Shown here: positions 18,516 through 27,615 of the stretch, piece after piece | Layout of the letters: each line of letters opens with the position of its first letter | Position numbering within the stretch: the first letter of the stretch is position 1 | From: Ignavibacteria bacterium | GTDB lineage: Bacteria; Bacteroidota; Ignavibacteria; Tepidaquicellales; Tepidaquicellaceae | Direction: 5' to 3' | Length of the DNA: 64,000 bases | Assembly: GCA_016788375.1 (NCBI GenBank) | Contig: JAEUSI010000003.1 | Span: 1-64,000 of the forward strand | Translations under genes and position numbers: made by a program | Notes under the pieces: model-generated | Seen by the model: only the letters and a program-made list of their open reading frames with translations | Told to the model about the DNA's origin: nothing | Database searches by the model: none

Positions 18516-20240
18516 TTATTTGTCATCCAGCCATTTGCTCAAAATCCTCTTCTGATTTTCGTTCATGTTTTCTGTTTCTTTTGTTTTGTATAAAGGTAGC
18601 GGTTTCAGAATTTTTACTTCCTTTTCCTTTACAATACCTTTTCTTCCGTATAGTACTTTAATTATGTCACCTTCTTTACAATCCTTTAAAAGGGTTTTTA
18701 ACAGCTCTTCGTCTGTCCTTACCCCGTTAACGGCTATGATTTCGTCATTGTAGTTCAGTCCTGACTCATATGCCGTTGATCCCGAATAAACTTTTTTTAT
18801 TACAAGTCTTCCGTTTTCGTTTTTAATGTTTGCATCGAGTGAACATGAATATTCTTCCTTTTCGTTTACAACCTTAAGTCCGGCATAATTCAGATATTCA
18901 TTCAGCGGAAGTTCGTCGGTTCCTCTTACATACTTTTCCCAGAAACTTTCCAGATTTCCTCCGTTGACTGTTTCACAGACTTCCTTTACCCGGTCAGAAC
19001 TGTATCCGCGCGATTTGTCTTTTTTGTAATCTTCATAAAGCAATCTGAAAGCATCATCAAGGGATCTTCCGGCATTTGTGTTTTTGATAATTTCCAAATT
19101 CAGCATCATGGCAACAAGTCCGCCTTTTGTATAATATGAAATCTGCGTATTGTTGTAGTTCTCGTCTTTTCTGTAAAATTTTATCCATGTATCAAAGCTT
19201 GATTCTTCCAGTGACTGATGAAACCTGCCTTCGGTCTTCATTATGTCGTTTATTGCAACGTCGAGAAATTCATAGTATTCTTCATTTGTAACAAGACCGC
19301 TCCGTCTTAAAATCAGGTCATCATAAAAATTTGTCCAGCCTTCTGCAACCCACAACTCTTTTGTGTAATTTTCTTTGTCATAATCAAAAGGACCCAGTGC
19401 TTCAGGTCTTACCCGCTTCACATTCCAAAGATGAAAAAATTCATGCGATATAAGCCCCAGAAATTTTCTGTACTTCTTTTCATCGCTGAAGCTCCAAGCC
19501 GGCATCTGTGCAACAAACGAATTTAGATGTTCAAGCCCGCCTCCGCCTTTTTCAACAAGATGAATTATAAAAGTAAAATCCCTGTACGGAATGACATCCC
19601 CGGATAATCTGACCTCTTCCTTTACTATTGCAGAAAAATCATCTGTCAGTTTTTTTTCATCATAATTTCCCCTGCCCGTAAGACTGATAAAATGTTTAAT
19701 CCCGTCTGTTTCAAACTCCAGTATATTCTGATTCCCGGCCTCAACCGGAGAATCTATAAACTCATCATAATTTTCCGCTGAGAAAATATTGTCTGATTCC
19801 TTTTTCAGACCAGTGGAAATTTTCTTCCATTCTTCAGGAAGTCTTACATTCAGTTTGCATTTTAAATTTTCATATCCTTTTACTTTCATAAATATGCCAG
19901 CACCGCTCAGAAATGCATGCTCGCTGTTAATCTCGCTTGTCCTTACGGTTAATTCATTGCAGTAAACTCTGTATTTCAGTGTCAATTCAGACTGTCCGCC
20001 GGATTTTACTCTCCATGTATTCTTGTTTATCTTTTCGCATTCAGCCTGATTTCCGTTAACTGTTTCTGCGTTTACGCCTTCCGCATTCTTTGAAAATTCC
20101 CTTATAAGATACGAACCTGGAGTCCATACAGGCAAAGAAAAAATCAGCTCTTCTTCCTTCAGATCTTTTAGATGAATTTCAACTTCACAGTAATGCGTAT
20201 AAGGTTTGCTGAATGAAACTGTATAATTTATTTCTTTCAA
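18516..20240 (-). CDS. M61 family metallopeptidase (glycyl-aminopeptidase type) with PDZ domain
   Basis: Predicted zinc aminopeptidase. The N-terminal beta domain begins Y-T-V-S-F-S-K-P-Y-T-H-Y-C-E-V-E, typical of M61. The gluzincin site is H-E-F-F-H-L-W-N-V-K-R (His266, Glu267, His270) with the third ligand Glu300 in W-V-A-E-G-W-T-N-F-Y-D-D. A PDZ domain (about 465-545) includes S-G-L-N-Y-N-D-E-I-I-A-V-N-G. No signal peptide is obvious. The start is TTG, the only plausible initiator near the conserved N-terminus; the frame is open for another 15 codons upstream without ATG. A perfect inverted repeat sits immediately upstream of the start. Confidence 0.93.
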   Translation of the reverse strand: MKEINYTVSFSKPYTHYCEVEIHLKDLKEEELIFSLPVWTPGSYLIREFSKNAEGVNAETVNGNQAECEKINKNTWRVKSGGQSELTLKYRVYCNELTVRTSEINSEHAFLSGAGIFMKVKGYENLKCKLNVRLPEEWKKISTGLKKESDNIFSAENYDEFIDSPVEAGNQNILEFETDGIKHFISLTGRGNYDEKKLTDDFSAIVKEEVRLSGDVIPYRDFTFIIHLVEKGGGGLEHLNSFVAQMPAWSFSDEKKYRKFLGLISHEFFHLWNVKRVRPEALGPFDYDKENYTKELWVAEGWTNFYDDLILRRSGLVTNEEYYEFLDVAINDIMKTEGRFHQSLEESSFDTWIKFYRKDENYNNTQISYYTKGGLVAMMLNLEIIKNTNAGRSLDDAFRLLYEDYKKDKSRGYSSDRVKEVCETVNGGNLESFWEKYVRGTDELPLNEYLNYAGLKVVNEKEEYSCSLDANIKNENGRLVIKKVYSGSTAYESGLNYNDEIIAVNGVRTDEELLKTLLKDCKEGDIIKVLYGRKGIVKEKEVKILKPLPLYKTKETENMNENQKRILSKWLDDK

Positions 20241-20616
20241 GACGATACTATTGTTTATACAATAGTATGAAATTACATCTGAACATTAAATTCAATTTTA
20301 AGTATATACTTCCCGAAATTCTTTAAAGTTGTGGATTCTCTTACCGGTCATAAAAATTTAACTGAAATAAATTTTAATTGAGTAACTTATACTGTCAAAT
20401 TGCCGGGTTATTGCTCACTGAATTTTTTTGATTATAAATTAAGGAAGCCGCTTTCTGAATGTTATATTCTTCAGAATGGAAGTAAAAAATCCGGAGTTTG
20501 CTTAATAAGAAAATTATCACCTGTAAAATTTTTATCCGGAATAAAACGGTATTAAGGTAACCGGGATTCTCTCATGTGTTAAATAAGGAATTCTAAATGA
20601 AATACATCGCAGCAGA
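20241..20616. other. Intergenic region between the M61 and EIIA genes
   Basis: About 375 nt without a supportable gene on either strand. Its left edge holds a perfect 9-bp inverted repeat with a 6-nt spacer (listed separately). A weaker hairpin (7-bp stem, TTCTGAA/TTCAGAA) lies near 20451-20480. No T-run following a strong stem was found. The region probably carries the promoter of the M61 gene and the 3' end of the EIIA transcript. Confidence 0.5.
20245..20268. promoter_or_regulatory. Perfect inverted repeat upstream of the M61 peptidase start
   Basis: A 9-bp arm (20245-20253) pairs perfectly with 20260-20268 around a 6-nt spacer. The repeat starts 4 nt before the TTG of the M61 gene on the minus strand, so as RNA it would form a hairpin over the ribosome-binding region. 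It could be an operator or a translational control hairpin. No T-run follows, so it is not a classical terminator. Confidence 0.45.
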
Positions 20617-21087
20617 TCAGAGATCAAGCAAGTTCTGCTCTTCTTCCCTGAATAATTGAAGTACTTCGGAAGGACCGGACGCTTCGGCAAGTTTATCCCT
20701 GAATTCATCCTTGTTCATTAATCTTGATATCTTGCTCAGCAGTTTTATATGAGCATTCAAAAGGCTTTCCTTTCCGACGATTAAGAAAATAAATTTTACA
20801 GGTTCAAGATCTATCGAGTCAAAATCAATCGGGTTCTTAAGTATTGCAAAAGAAGCTACAATGTCTTTTATCATGTCTGTTTTTCCGTGGGGGATTGCAA
20901 ACCCTTTGCCGACACCCGTTGATACAAGGTTTTCCCTGTCAAAAACACATTTTCTGACACTTTCTATATCTGTCATCAGTCCGGAATTTGACGCAAGATC
21001 AATCATTTTATTTATTGCATCATCCTTGTCTTTGCATTCAAGTCCGGTTGAGATTAATTTTTCGTTTAATATTTCGCTTATTTTCAT
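20617..21087 (-). CDS. PTS EIIA domain protein (PtsN / fructose-type IIA)
   Basis: Single EIIA-Ntr/fructose-family domain of 156 residues. G-F-A-I-P-H-G-K (62-69) contains the phosphoacceptor His67, and A-H-I-K-L-L-S-K-I-S (about 111-120) is the conserved second helix. No membrane EIIC, EI or HPr gene lies in the window. Such stand-alone EIIA proteins are usually regulatory (nitrogen PTS type) rather than sugar transporters, so a regulatory role is inferred. It lies 77 nt downstream of the sugar nucleotidyltransferase gene on the same strand. Confidence 0.9.
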   Translation of the reverse strand: MKISEILNEKLISTGLECKDKDDAINKMIDLASNSGLMTDIESVRKCVFDRENLVSTGVGKGFAIPHGKTDMIKDIVASFAILKNPIDFDSIDLEPVKFIFLIVGKESLLNAHIKLLSKISRLMNKDEFRDKLAEASGPSEVLQLFREEEQNLLDL

Positions 21088-21164
21088 TTTAAAACCTGTT
21101 GTTTATTTGGGGATTTTTTAATTCGGAAAATTTAATGAAATAATTTTTCCGTATAATATTTCAG

Positions 21165-23606
21165 TTATTTAAGTCTGACATAACTTTCTGTTTTCTTTTT
21201 AAACTCTTTCATTAGTTTCTCTGATTTTTCTTTCGTATCAGATTCTACGTTCAGATGAACAAGATCCCTGTCTTTGTCAGGAATGCATAATACTGTTGAA
21301 TCCTCATCAACAAATACTTTCACTCCGTCAATCAGTTCCTGTCTGTATTTCATTGTATCTTCCATAAACTTCCGCATAATGCTGCCTTTTTCTTCTTTAG
21401 AACAATTTATGTTTTCCTTTATCATAAAAAGCTTCTGTGTATTCCTGTCAAGAGATTCTATGCTCTGATTGGTTCTTGCAATCAGCTCAAGTATTTTTGC
21501 CACGGAAAACATTCCGTCGGTTGAATAAAGGAATTCCGGAAACAAAAATCCGCCGCGCATTCCGCCTACGAATTTTACTTCCCTGTCGTCACATGCCATC
21601 ATCATCGAATAATGTGTATCCTTAACTCTTACAACTTCAACTCCGAACTCCCCGGCAACTATATCTACTTCGCCTGAAACCTGCACAGGGACTGCAATTT
21701 TCCTGACATCCGGCGTCGCCGTAAGAAACAGCTTAAGCACAAGCACTATAAGCCTGTCGCCGCTTAACGAATGACCTTCCTCAGTTGTCAGCCATATCTT
21801 TTCCCCGCCCGAATCAATCATAAACCCTATGTCATAGTTAAGCGATTTGACCACATATGAAAAATGATCCAGCGAACTCCTGAGCTCAGATTCGGATCTT
21901 GTGATCTTTTCGGAATCCAGATGCGCCGAAAGTGAAACAACTTCACAGTTAAATTCACCTAATATATTCGGAAATATTGTCGAGGTTATTCCGTATGAAT
22001 AATCAAGCACAATTTTGAATTTCTTTTTTCTGATTGCCGCCACATCAAGGCAGTTCAGAAAATGCTTCTTATATTTTTCGTTTGTTCTTTCCTGATATTT
22101 AATTGATCCCACCTTGTCGAAATCAGCCCTTTTATATTCCTCGCTGAAAAATAATCTTTCAATTGATTTCGTTTTGTTGCTCGAAAGATCCCTGCCGTCA
22201 TTGTCAAAAAATATAATATCAGTTGATCTCCTGTCAAAAGGCGATTTCCTGACAAATATACCTCCGGAACCTTCTCCGCTTTTTAATTCCTGACGGAGTA
22301 TCGGAATTGGTATAACCTGAGCATCTATAATGTTTACTCCTGCCGACATGATGCCGCTTGTGATAGAACGCTTTATCATGTTTGAAATATAATCGCTGTC
22401 TCTGGCAATCAGAACTTTCTTTCCCATGCCGATTGATGCTCCGTATACCGAGCCGAGTTTCGATCCGAACTCCGGATTTATCTGCAGATTTGACAATCCG
22501 GTGATTCTGGAATCAGTAAAAAGTTCGCTGAAAAATCTGTCGTCATAAATCAGACTCCGCGTGACTTTCTCGTTGTTTTCAATTTGCTTGTTATCCCATA
22601 TTTTCAAACTCGAACTTATAAAAACATTCTTTCCGATATTGCAGTTGTCACCGATAAATACATAATCATTTATTCTTGTACCCTGACCTATGCTGCAGTC
22701 GCTGCCGACAACATCAAATAAAAGTCTTGAACCTGAACTGACATTTACCCCGTTCCATAACACAGAATTTTTTATGACAGTATCTTTTTCTATAATTACA
22801 TTATCTCCGATTATGCTGTTATCAATTTCTGCTTTCCTGTCAATTTTAGACTTCCTGCTGATGCAGTTGCCGTTTTTATCTGATGCCTTTATATAAGAAA
22901 GTTTTCCTTTAAGCGCATCCATATTTGCTTCAATGTATTCCTCAAGATTACCGACATCTCTCCAGTATCCTTTTGTCTTGCAGCCGAATATCGGAATGTT
23001 CCTTTTTAACAGCTGCGGAAACAGATCTTTTGAAAAATCGTAATTTTCATTTTCTGGAATAAAACCGAAAATTTCCTTTTTGAAAAAATAAATCCCTGTG
23101 TTTATTGTATCGGAAAATATTTCGGAAGATGAGGGTTTCTCCAGAAACCTGACTATTCTGTCGCCTTTGTCGGTCAGAACTATTCCATACTGCAGAGGAT
23201 TTTTCGAACTGTATAATGAAAGCGTGGCAATTGTATTTTTTCTGACATGAAATGATTTTACTTCAGATAAATTAAAATCAGTCAGCACATCACCGCTGAT
23301 CACAATAAAATCACCTTTAATGTATTTCTCCGCAAGCTTTACCGCTCCGGCAGTTCCGAAATCCTGGTCGGGAATAACATACCTGATCTTTACTCCAAAC
23401 CTGCTTCCGTCTCCTAGATATTTCTTAATTAATCCCGGCATGTAAAAAAGGAGAACTACATAATCTTTGATTTTATGAGTTTTCAGCAGATTGATTATGT
23501 GTTCAAGTATCGGTTTGTTGACTATCGGAACCATCGGTTTCGGGATGTTATTCGTCAGAGGCCTGAGCCTCGTTCCGAATCCGCCAGCCATTATTACTGC
23601 CTGCAA
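21165..23606 (-). CDS. Sugar-1-phosphate nucleotidyltransferase fused to a degenerate phosphomannomutase-like domain
   Basis: Three modules are visible. Residues 1-235 are a nucleotidyltransferase (M-A-G-G-F-G-T-R-L-R-P-L-T at 6-18, I-P-K-P-M-V-P, W-R-D-V-G-N near 215). Residues about 255-345 are a left-handed beta-helix with hexapeptide repeats. Residues about 380-813 follow the alpha-D-phosphohexomutase order. In the mutase part the phosphoserine loop T-A-S-H-N-P is replaced by F-V-R-K-S-P-F-D (451-458) and the D-x-D-x-D metal loop by I-D-S-G-G-E-K (597-603), so mutase activity is doubtful. Long fusions of this kind are usually annotated as mannose-1-phosphate guanylyltransferase. Substrate is inferred, probably GDP-mannose or a related nucleotide sugar for surface glycans. 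The TTG start gives the family N-terminus. Confidence 0.88.
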   Translation of the reverse strand: MQAVIMAGGFGTRLRPLTNNIPKPMVPIVNKPILEHIINLLKTHKIKDYVVLLFYMPGLIKKYLGDGSRFGVKIRYVIPDQDFGTAGAVKLAEKYIKGDFIVISGDVLTDFNLSEVKSFHVRKNTIATLSLYSSKNPLQYGIVLTDKGDRIVRFLEKPSSSEIFSDTINTGIYFFKKEIFGFIPENENYDFSKDLFPQLLKRNIPIFGCKTKGYWRDVGNLEEYIEANMDALKGKLSYIKASDKNGNCISRKSKIDRKAEIDNSIIGDNVIIEKDTVIKNSVLWNGVNVSSGSRLLFDVVGSDCSIGQGTRINDYVFIGDNCNIGKNVFISSSLKIWDNKQIENNEKVTRSLIYDDRFFSELFTDSRITGLSNLQINPEFGSKLGSVYGASIGMGKKVLIARDSDYISNMIKRSITSGIMSAGVNIIDAQVIPIPILRQELKSGEGSGGIFVRKSPFDRRSTDIIFFDNDGRDLSSNKTKSIERLFFSEEYKRADFDKVGSIKYQERTNEKYKKHFLNCLDVAAIRKKKFKIVLDYSYGITSTIFPNILGEFNCEVVSLSAHLDSEKITRSESELRSSLDHFSYVVKSLNYDIGFMIDSGGEKIWLTTEEGHSLSGDRLIVLVLKLFLTATPDVRKIAVPVQVSGEVDIVAGEFGVEVVRVKDTHYSMMMACDDREVKFVGGMRGGFLFPEFLYSTDGMFSVAKILELIARTNQSIESLDRNTQKLFMIKENINCSKEEKGSIMRKFMEDTMKYRQELIDGVKVFVDEDSTVLCIPDKDRDLVHLNVESDTKEKSEKLMKEFKKKTESYVRLK

Positions 23607-23652
23607 TTACATTGAGTATATAATTAATGAATAATACCGGTAATTTAATTTT

Positions 23653-24270
23653 TTAATTTGTCTTTTTCTTTTCGAAATCAAAATTTACATCAGGTGCTTT
23701 GTCGCTTCCGGCTGTTGATTTGAAATATTCCTTTTCCTTAAATCCGAAAATCTTTGCCATTATCAAAGCAGGAAAACTTCTTACTTCGGTATTATATGTC
23801 TGAACTGTTTCGTTGAATCTTCTTCTTTCAACGCTGATTCTGTTTTCAGTGCCTTCAAGCTGTGACTGAAGCTGAAGAAAACTTTCATTTGCCTTCAGCT
23901 GGGGATAATTTTCCGAAACTACAAGCAGTCTTGACAATGCGCTGGAAAGCTGATCCTGTGCCTTCTGAAACTGTTCGAACTTCTGCGGATCACTAAGATC
24001 TTCCGCGCTCAGTTTCACCTGACCGACACGGCTTCTTGCATCTGTTACTTCCGTCAAAACGCTTTTTTCGAAATCCGCAGATCCCTGGACTGTCTTCACA
24101 AGGTTTGGTATTAGATCTGCCCTTCTCTGATACTGATTCTCCACCTGTGACCAGGCAGAATTTACATTTTCCTGAAGCGTTACCAGCGTATTATAACCGC
24201 ATCCGTAAAAGTTCGCAGTAAATATAATTAAAACCGTAAAAAGAATTGCTTTTGTAAATTTTGTCTTCAT
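23653..24270 (-). CDS. lemA: LemA family lipoprotein
   Basis: LemA-type coiled-coil protein, 205 residues. The N-terminal signal ends in a probable lipobox (F-Y-G-C, Cys24), so it is likely an inner- or outer-membrane lipoprotein. V-N-S-A-W-S-Q-V-E-N-Q-Y-Q-R-R-A-D-L-I-P (from about residue 36) is the family's most conserved stretch, followed by long amphipathic helices with A-L-S-R-L-L-V-V-S-E-N-Y-P. The molecular function of LemA is not established. In many genomes it neighbours TPM-domain genes, but none is present here; it lies between the nucleotidyltransferase and TMEM175 genes. Confidence 0.94.
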   Translation of the reverse strand: MKTKFTKAILFTVLIIFTANFYGCGYNTLVTLQENVNSAWSQVENQYQRRADLIPNLVKTVQGSADFEKSVLTEVTDARSRVGQVKLSAEDLSDPQKFEQFQKAQDQLSSALSRLLVVSENYPQLKANESFLQLQSQLEGTENRISVERRRFNETVQTYNTEVRSFPALIMAKIFGFKEKEYFKSTAGSDKAPDVNFDFEKKKTN

Positions 24271-24363
24271 TTTATTTTTTTATTTTTCAAAAATAGTGTT
24301 ATGTGTTTTTAAATACAATTCTTAATACTTTAAATCTGCTGCTTAAAATCGTCCTAAAATCTG

Positions 24364-24954
24364 TCACAGTTGATCATCCGTCTTCTCCAGAGTCCTCTCT
24401 ATCCTTTTGTCCGGTATCAGCCATATCAGCGCTACTGTCACATACAAAGCCTCTGAAATCCATGTATTAATGAATGCTGCCGGAATTGAAATCACATAAA
24501 GTACCGGCGATATCTTTCCTTTGATATCATTTCCGACAGCTTTTTTTAACAGCGAATTTTTTCCCTGCTTTTTAATAATCTGATTCTGAAGTATGAAGTA
24601 AGCTATTGCCGCCATCAGAAGCACTACTCCGTATAATGCTACAGGCATCGGTGTAAAATGATTTTCTCCCATCCATCCCGTCGTAAACGGAATTAGTGAA
24701 AGCCAGAAAAGCAGATGCAGATTTGCCCATAACATTCCTCCGCTTACTTCCTTTACTGTATGAAGCATATGATGATGATTGTTCCAGTAAATTCCAAGAT
24801 ATACAAAGCTTAGTATATAACTAAGAAAAACAAACAGCAGCGGTTCGAGCGAACTGAATTCCGAACCGTGTGGTATCTTAAGTTCCAGTACCATGATTGT
24901 AATGATAATGGCAATTACGCCGTCACTGAATGCTTCTAATCTTCCTTTTGTCAA
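24364..24954 (-). CDS. TMEM175-family potassium channel (DUF1211) protein
   Basis: Integral membrane protein of 196 residues with about six hydrophobic segments. The N-terminal R-L-E-A-F-S-D-G-V-I-A-I-I-I-T-I (5-20) carries the R-x-x-x-F-S-D motif of TM1, the hallmark of TMEM175 channels. Y-W-N-N-H-H-H-M-L-H after TM2 is also typical of bacterial members. Bacterial members are known to form potassium-selective leak-like channels as tetramers of one six-helix repeat; conduction here is inferred. The TTG start is forced by a stop one codon upstream. It lies between lemA and the YfhO gene. Confidence 0.92.
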   Translation of the reverse strand: MTKGRLEAFSDGVIAIIITIMVLELKIPHGSEFSSLEPLLFVFLSYILSFVYLGIYWNNHHHMLHTVKEVSGGMLWANLHLLFWLSLIPFTTGWMGENHFTPMPVALYGVVLLMAAIAYFILQNQIIKKQGKNSLLKKAVGNDIKGKISPVLYVISIPAAFINTWISEALYVTVALIWLIPDKRIERTLEKTDDQL

Positions 24955-24979
24955 TTATGTAATTTTAAAATTTAACTGT

Positions 24980-27553
24980 TTATGCTTTACTCCCGGGATT
25001 TTCGGGTAAAGATTTTTTTCTTTCTTTCATATATCCGAAAACACCTGCAAGAAGAATTACTCCTAGCAGTATGTTTGCTCCGGTGCTGACAGATTTTCCG
25101 GTATAATATACTGAAGGTTCGTATCTGAATTCCACTTTGTGTTTTCCCTGCGGCACAACTACAGATCTGAGTATATAGTCTGTTTTATAAAACTCGGTTT
25201 CCTTACCGTCAAGATATGCCTTCCATCCGAAAGGAATATAAATCTCGCTGAATACAAGCAGGTTGTTTCCTGTTGCATTCACTTCATATTCAAGATTGTG
25301 AATATCTGCTTTTACAAGCTTAACTTCAGCAAGCGGACCGGGTTTGTCAATCTTCTGATTTATATCTTTCTCTAAAAACGCCGTCTTTTCAGGATTGAAA
25401 TTCATGTCTCTGATATTGTTGAGTATCGTTATGTCTTTTTCAACTTTATATTCATCCGCAAAAAATGCCTTGGGAATGAAGTTTTTGTTTTCGTATATAA
25501 TTTTTGATCCTTTGTAAACCTGCACGAATGACGTGTCGTCAAGCGGCTTGTCGGAAATTATATATTTCACTCCGCCGAGTGTAAGCAGAAGCGGATTCTC
25601 GCCTTCTGCAACATCCACAGCATCCTGATATACCCTTATCTTCGCGCCGTGATACCCGTTGAATGAATGCAGTCTGTAAAATGCCATCGTGTTGTCTGTT
25701 GTAAGCCTTCCTCCGTTGAATTCCGCAACTCTGTATGTATAAGTATCCGGACTGGTTTTAAGTATCCAGTTTGTATAATCCGTTTCGGCAAATGCGCTCT
25801 TTGTTTCTCCGGGATTGTCCCAGTGAAGAGTCTTGAAATTTACATTCCACAGATCAGCTATTCCAATAAAGATCGTACCTGCAAGAAAAAGCCTGACGGT
25901 TATTTTTTCCGTTACATACATAAACATCAGTCCCGTTACAAGTGCAATAAACAAAGCATGAAGCCTGAGATCGCTGATAACATTTTCATAGGCAATTCCC
26001 GAAATCTGCTTAAGATACTGACTTATCTGCTGTGCATTCGCACCCTGCTGCTTCAGTTTTTCGGAAAGCGGACTGTTTGAAATGGATGATGAATAGGAAT
26101 TTTCGAAACCTATTACCGAAATCAGCAGCATCAGTCCGGCTAATCCGAAAACAACATAACAGAATTTCTTAATCTTTTCTGTTTCGGTTTTACCTTTTAA
26201 AGAATCAGTTATTGATTTAAGCCCGAATCCGGCAAGTATCACAACTGCAATATTCATAAAATGGTGGATCATTACAGGAGCGCGGAAACTGCTGAAGAAC
26301 GGGAAGTAGTAAAAGAATAAATCAAACAGCACGGAAAAATTCCTGCCGAATGAAAGCACAAGAAAAATCAGTGTAATTACCGTGAGCGCCTGTACAGCAG
26401 GGCTTTTCCTGAAATTAAAATAAATCCCAGCAATGCAAAGCAGCAGAGTTATAACGCCGAAATACATGGGATTTGTTGTGAAAGGCATCTGTCCCCAGTA
26501 TAAATTCGTTTTCTGGCCTTTTACCTGTACATCTCCGAATCCGTAATAATACGGAAGCAGAAATGTTATTACTTCTCCCGGACTGAATGACCAGTTGGTC
26601 GCATACTGATAATCCAGCGGCTGATCATTTGTTGTTTTTGTGTCAAGTTTAGCCTCAATGCCCGCTTCCCCTCTGATTGAATATTTATTGTATTCTTTCA
26701 TAGTAAGAAGAACGTCCGCATTCATGGCTACCGCTATCAGCGCAGCGAGAATGAAAAATACACCGGTTTTTATCATTGAAGCAATTTCAGATTTCTTTAT
26801 GACACTGTAAATCAGCAGATACAAAAGATAAATGCCTATCATCAGATATGAATAAAAAATCATCTGTATATGATTTGAATTAAGCTGTATGTGAAGCATC
26901 AGTGCAAGTAAAGTAAAATTCAGCAGGTTTGACGGAGCAAAAACAGGTTTGCTCTTTTCTTTGAATGAATCAATAAGCTTGTCCAGCGCAAGAAGTATGT
27001 AAGGAAAAAATGCAAGTGAAAGTACTTTGGTATTATGTCCGACTACAATTCTCTGTATAAAATCCGTTGCGAATGTCGCTGACAAAGCGCAGTATAATGC
27101 GATCAGTTTATTTTTAAATTTATAGGACGAATAAAGATAAAAACCTATTCCGAATATTGCATAATACAATACTATAGGAAGTACACCGTTCTCGCCTGAA
27201 TTTGTAGTTAAACTATAAACCGAATCCCAGATGTAATAGAAAAAATCATAAACTCTCGGATTGTATCCGACAATCGGAAAGTTGGGCATTCCCATGAAAA
27301 TATTCGGCACCCATAAAGGAAATATTCCTGCTTTCTTTGCATCATCAAGGAATGTCCTGAACGAATCAGATGCAATGATATCGCCTGTCGCAAAGACTTT
27401 TCCGCTGAATACACCGTCTTTGAAAAATATCAGTACCGCAAGTATAATTATTCCGGCGTAAAAATAATTTTCATACTTTGAAAAAACGTCATCCTCAGCG
27501 TGCTTTTTTGATAATGAAGCCGCTGTCTTTGCTGTAGTTTTTGTTTTTGCCAT
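24980..27553 (-). CDS. YfhO family membrane protein (GT-C-like)
   Basis: Large polytopic membrane protein (857 aa). A Lys/Thr/Ala-rich cytoplasmic N-terminus is followed by a first membrane helix (about 31-46), then many helices to about residue 580, an extracytoplasmic beta-rich domain (about 600-815) and one last helix near the C-terminus. The first loop (G-D-I-I-A-S-D and P-L-W-V-P-N-I-F-M-G-M-P, about 57-88) resembles the acidic loop of GT-C glycosyltransferases. Residues F-S-P-G-E (about 325) and the domain order match YfhO, a family linked to glycosylation of lipoteichoic acids or lipids in Firmicutes; in this lineage its acceptor is unknown. It sits at the start of the envelope-glycan gene block. 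Confidence 0.88.
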   Translation of the reverse strand: MAKTKTTAKTAASLSKKHAEDDVFSKYENYFYAGIIILAVLIFFKDGVFSGKVFATGDIIASDSFRTFLDDAKKAGIFPLWVPNIFMGMPNFPIVGYNPRVYDFFYYIWDSVYSLTTNSGENGVLPIVLYYAIFGIGFYLYSSYKFKNKLIALYCALSATFATDFIQRIVVGHNTKVLSLAFFPYILLALDKLIDSFKEKSKPVFAPSNLLNFTLLALMLHIQLNSNHIQMIFYSYLMIGIYLLYLLIYSVIKKSEIASMIKTGVFFILAALIAVAMNADVLLTMKEYNKYSIRGEAGIEAKLDTKTTNDQPLDYQYATNWSFSPGEVITFLLPYYYGFGDVQVKGQKTNLYWGQMPFTTNPMYFGVITLLLCIAGIYFNFRKSPAVQALTVITLIFLVLSFGRNFSVLFDLFFYYFPFFSSFRAPVMIHHFMNIAVVILAGFGLKSITDSLKGKTETEKIKKFCYVVFGLAGLMLLISVIGFENSYSSSISNSPLSEKLKQQGANAQQISQYLKQISGIAYENVISDLRLHALFIALVTGLMFMYVTEKITVRLFLAGTIFIGIADLWNVNFKTLHWDNPGETKSAFAETDYTNWILKTSPDTYTYRVAEFNGGRLTTDNTMAFYRLHSFNGYHGAKIRVYQDAVDVAEGENPLLLTLGGVKYIISDKPLDDTSFVQVYKGSKIIYENKNFIPKAFFADEYKVEKDITILNNIRDMNFNPEKTAFLEKDINQKIDKPGPLAEVKLVKADIHNLEYEVNATGNNLLVFSEIYIPFGWKAYLDGKETEFYKTDYILRSVVVPQGKHKVEFRYEPSVYYTGKSVSTGANILLGVILLAGVFGYMKERKKSLPENPGSKA

Positions 27554-27615
27554 TTTTAAATTGAATTCGGAAAAAAATTTTTATCAAAATAATTTAAAAC
27601 AATTTAACTTTCTAA

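Noticed and set aside
21124-21151. Hairpin after the nucleotidyltransferase fusion as a terminator
   Set aside because: The stem is short and AT-rich and no T-run follows it on the minus strand.
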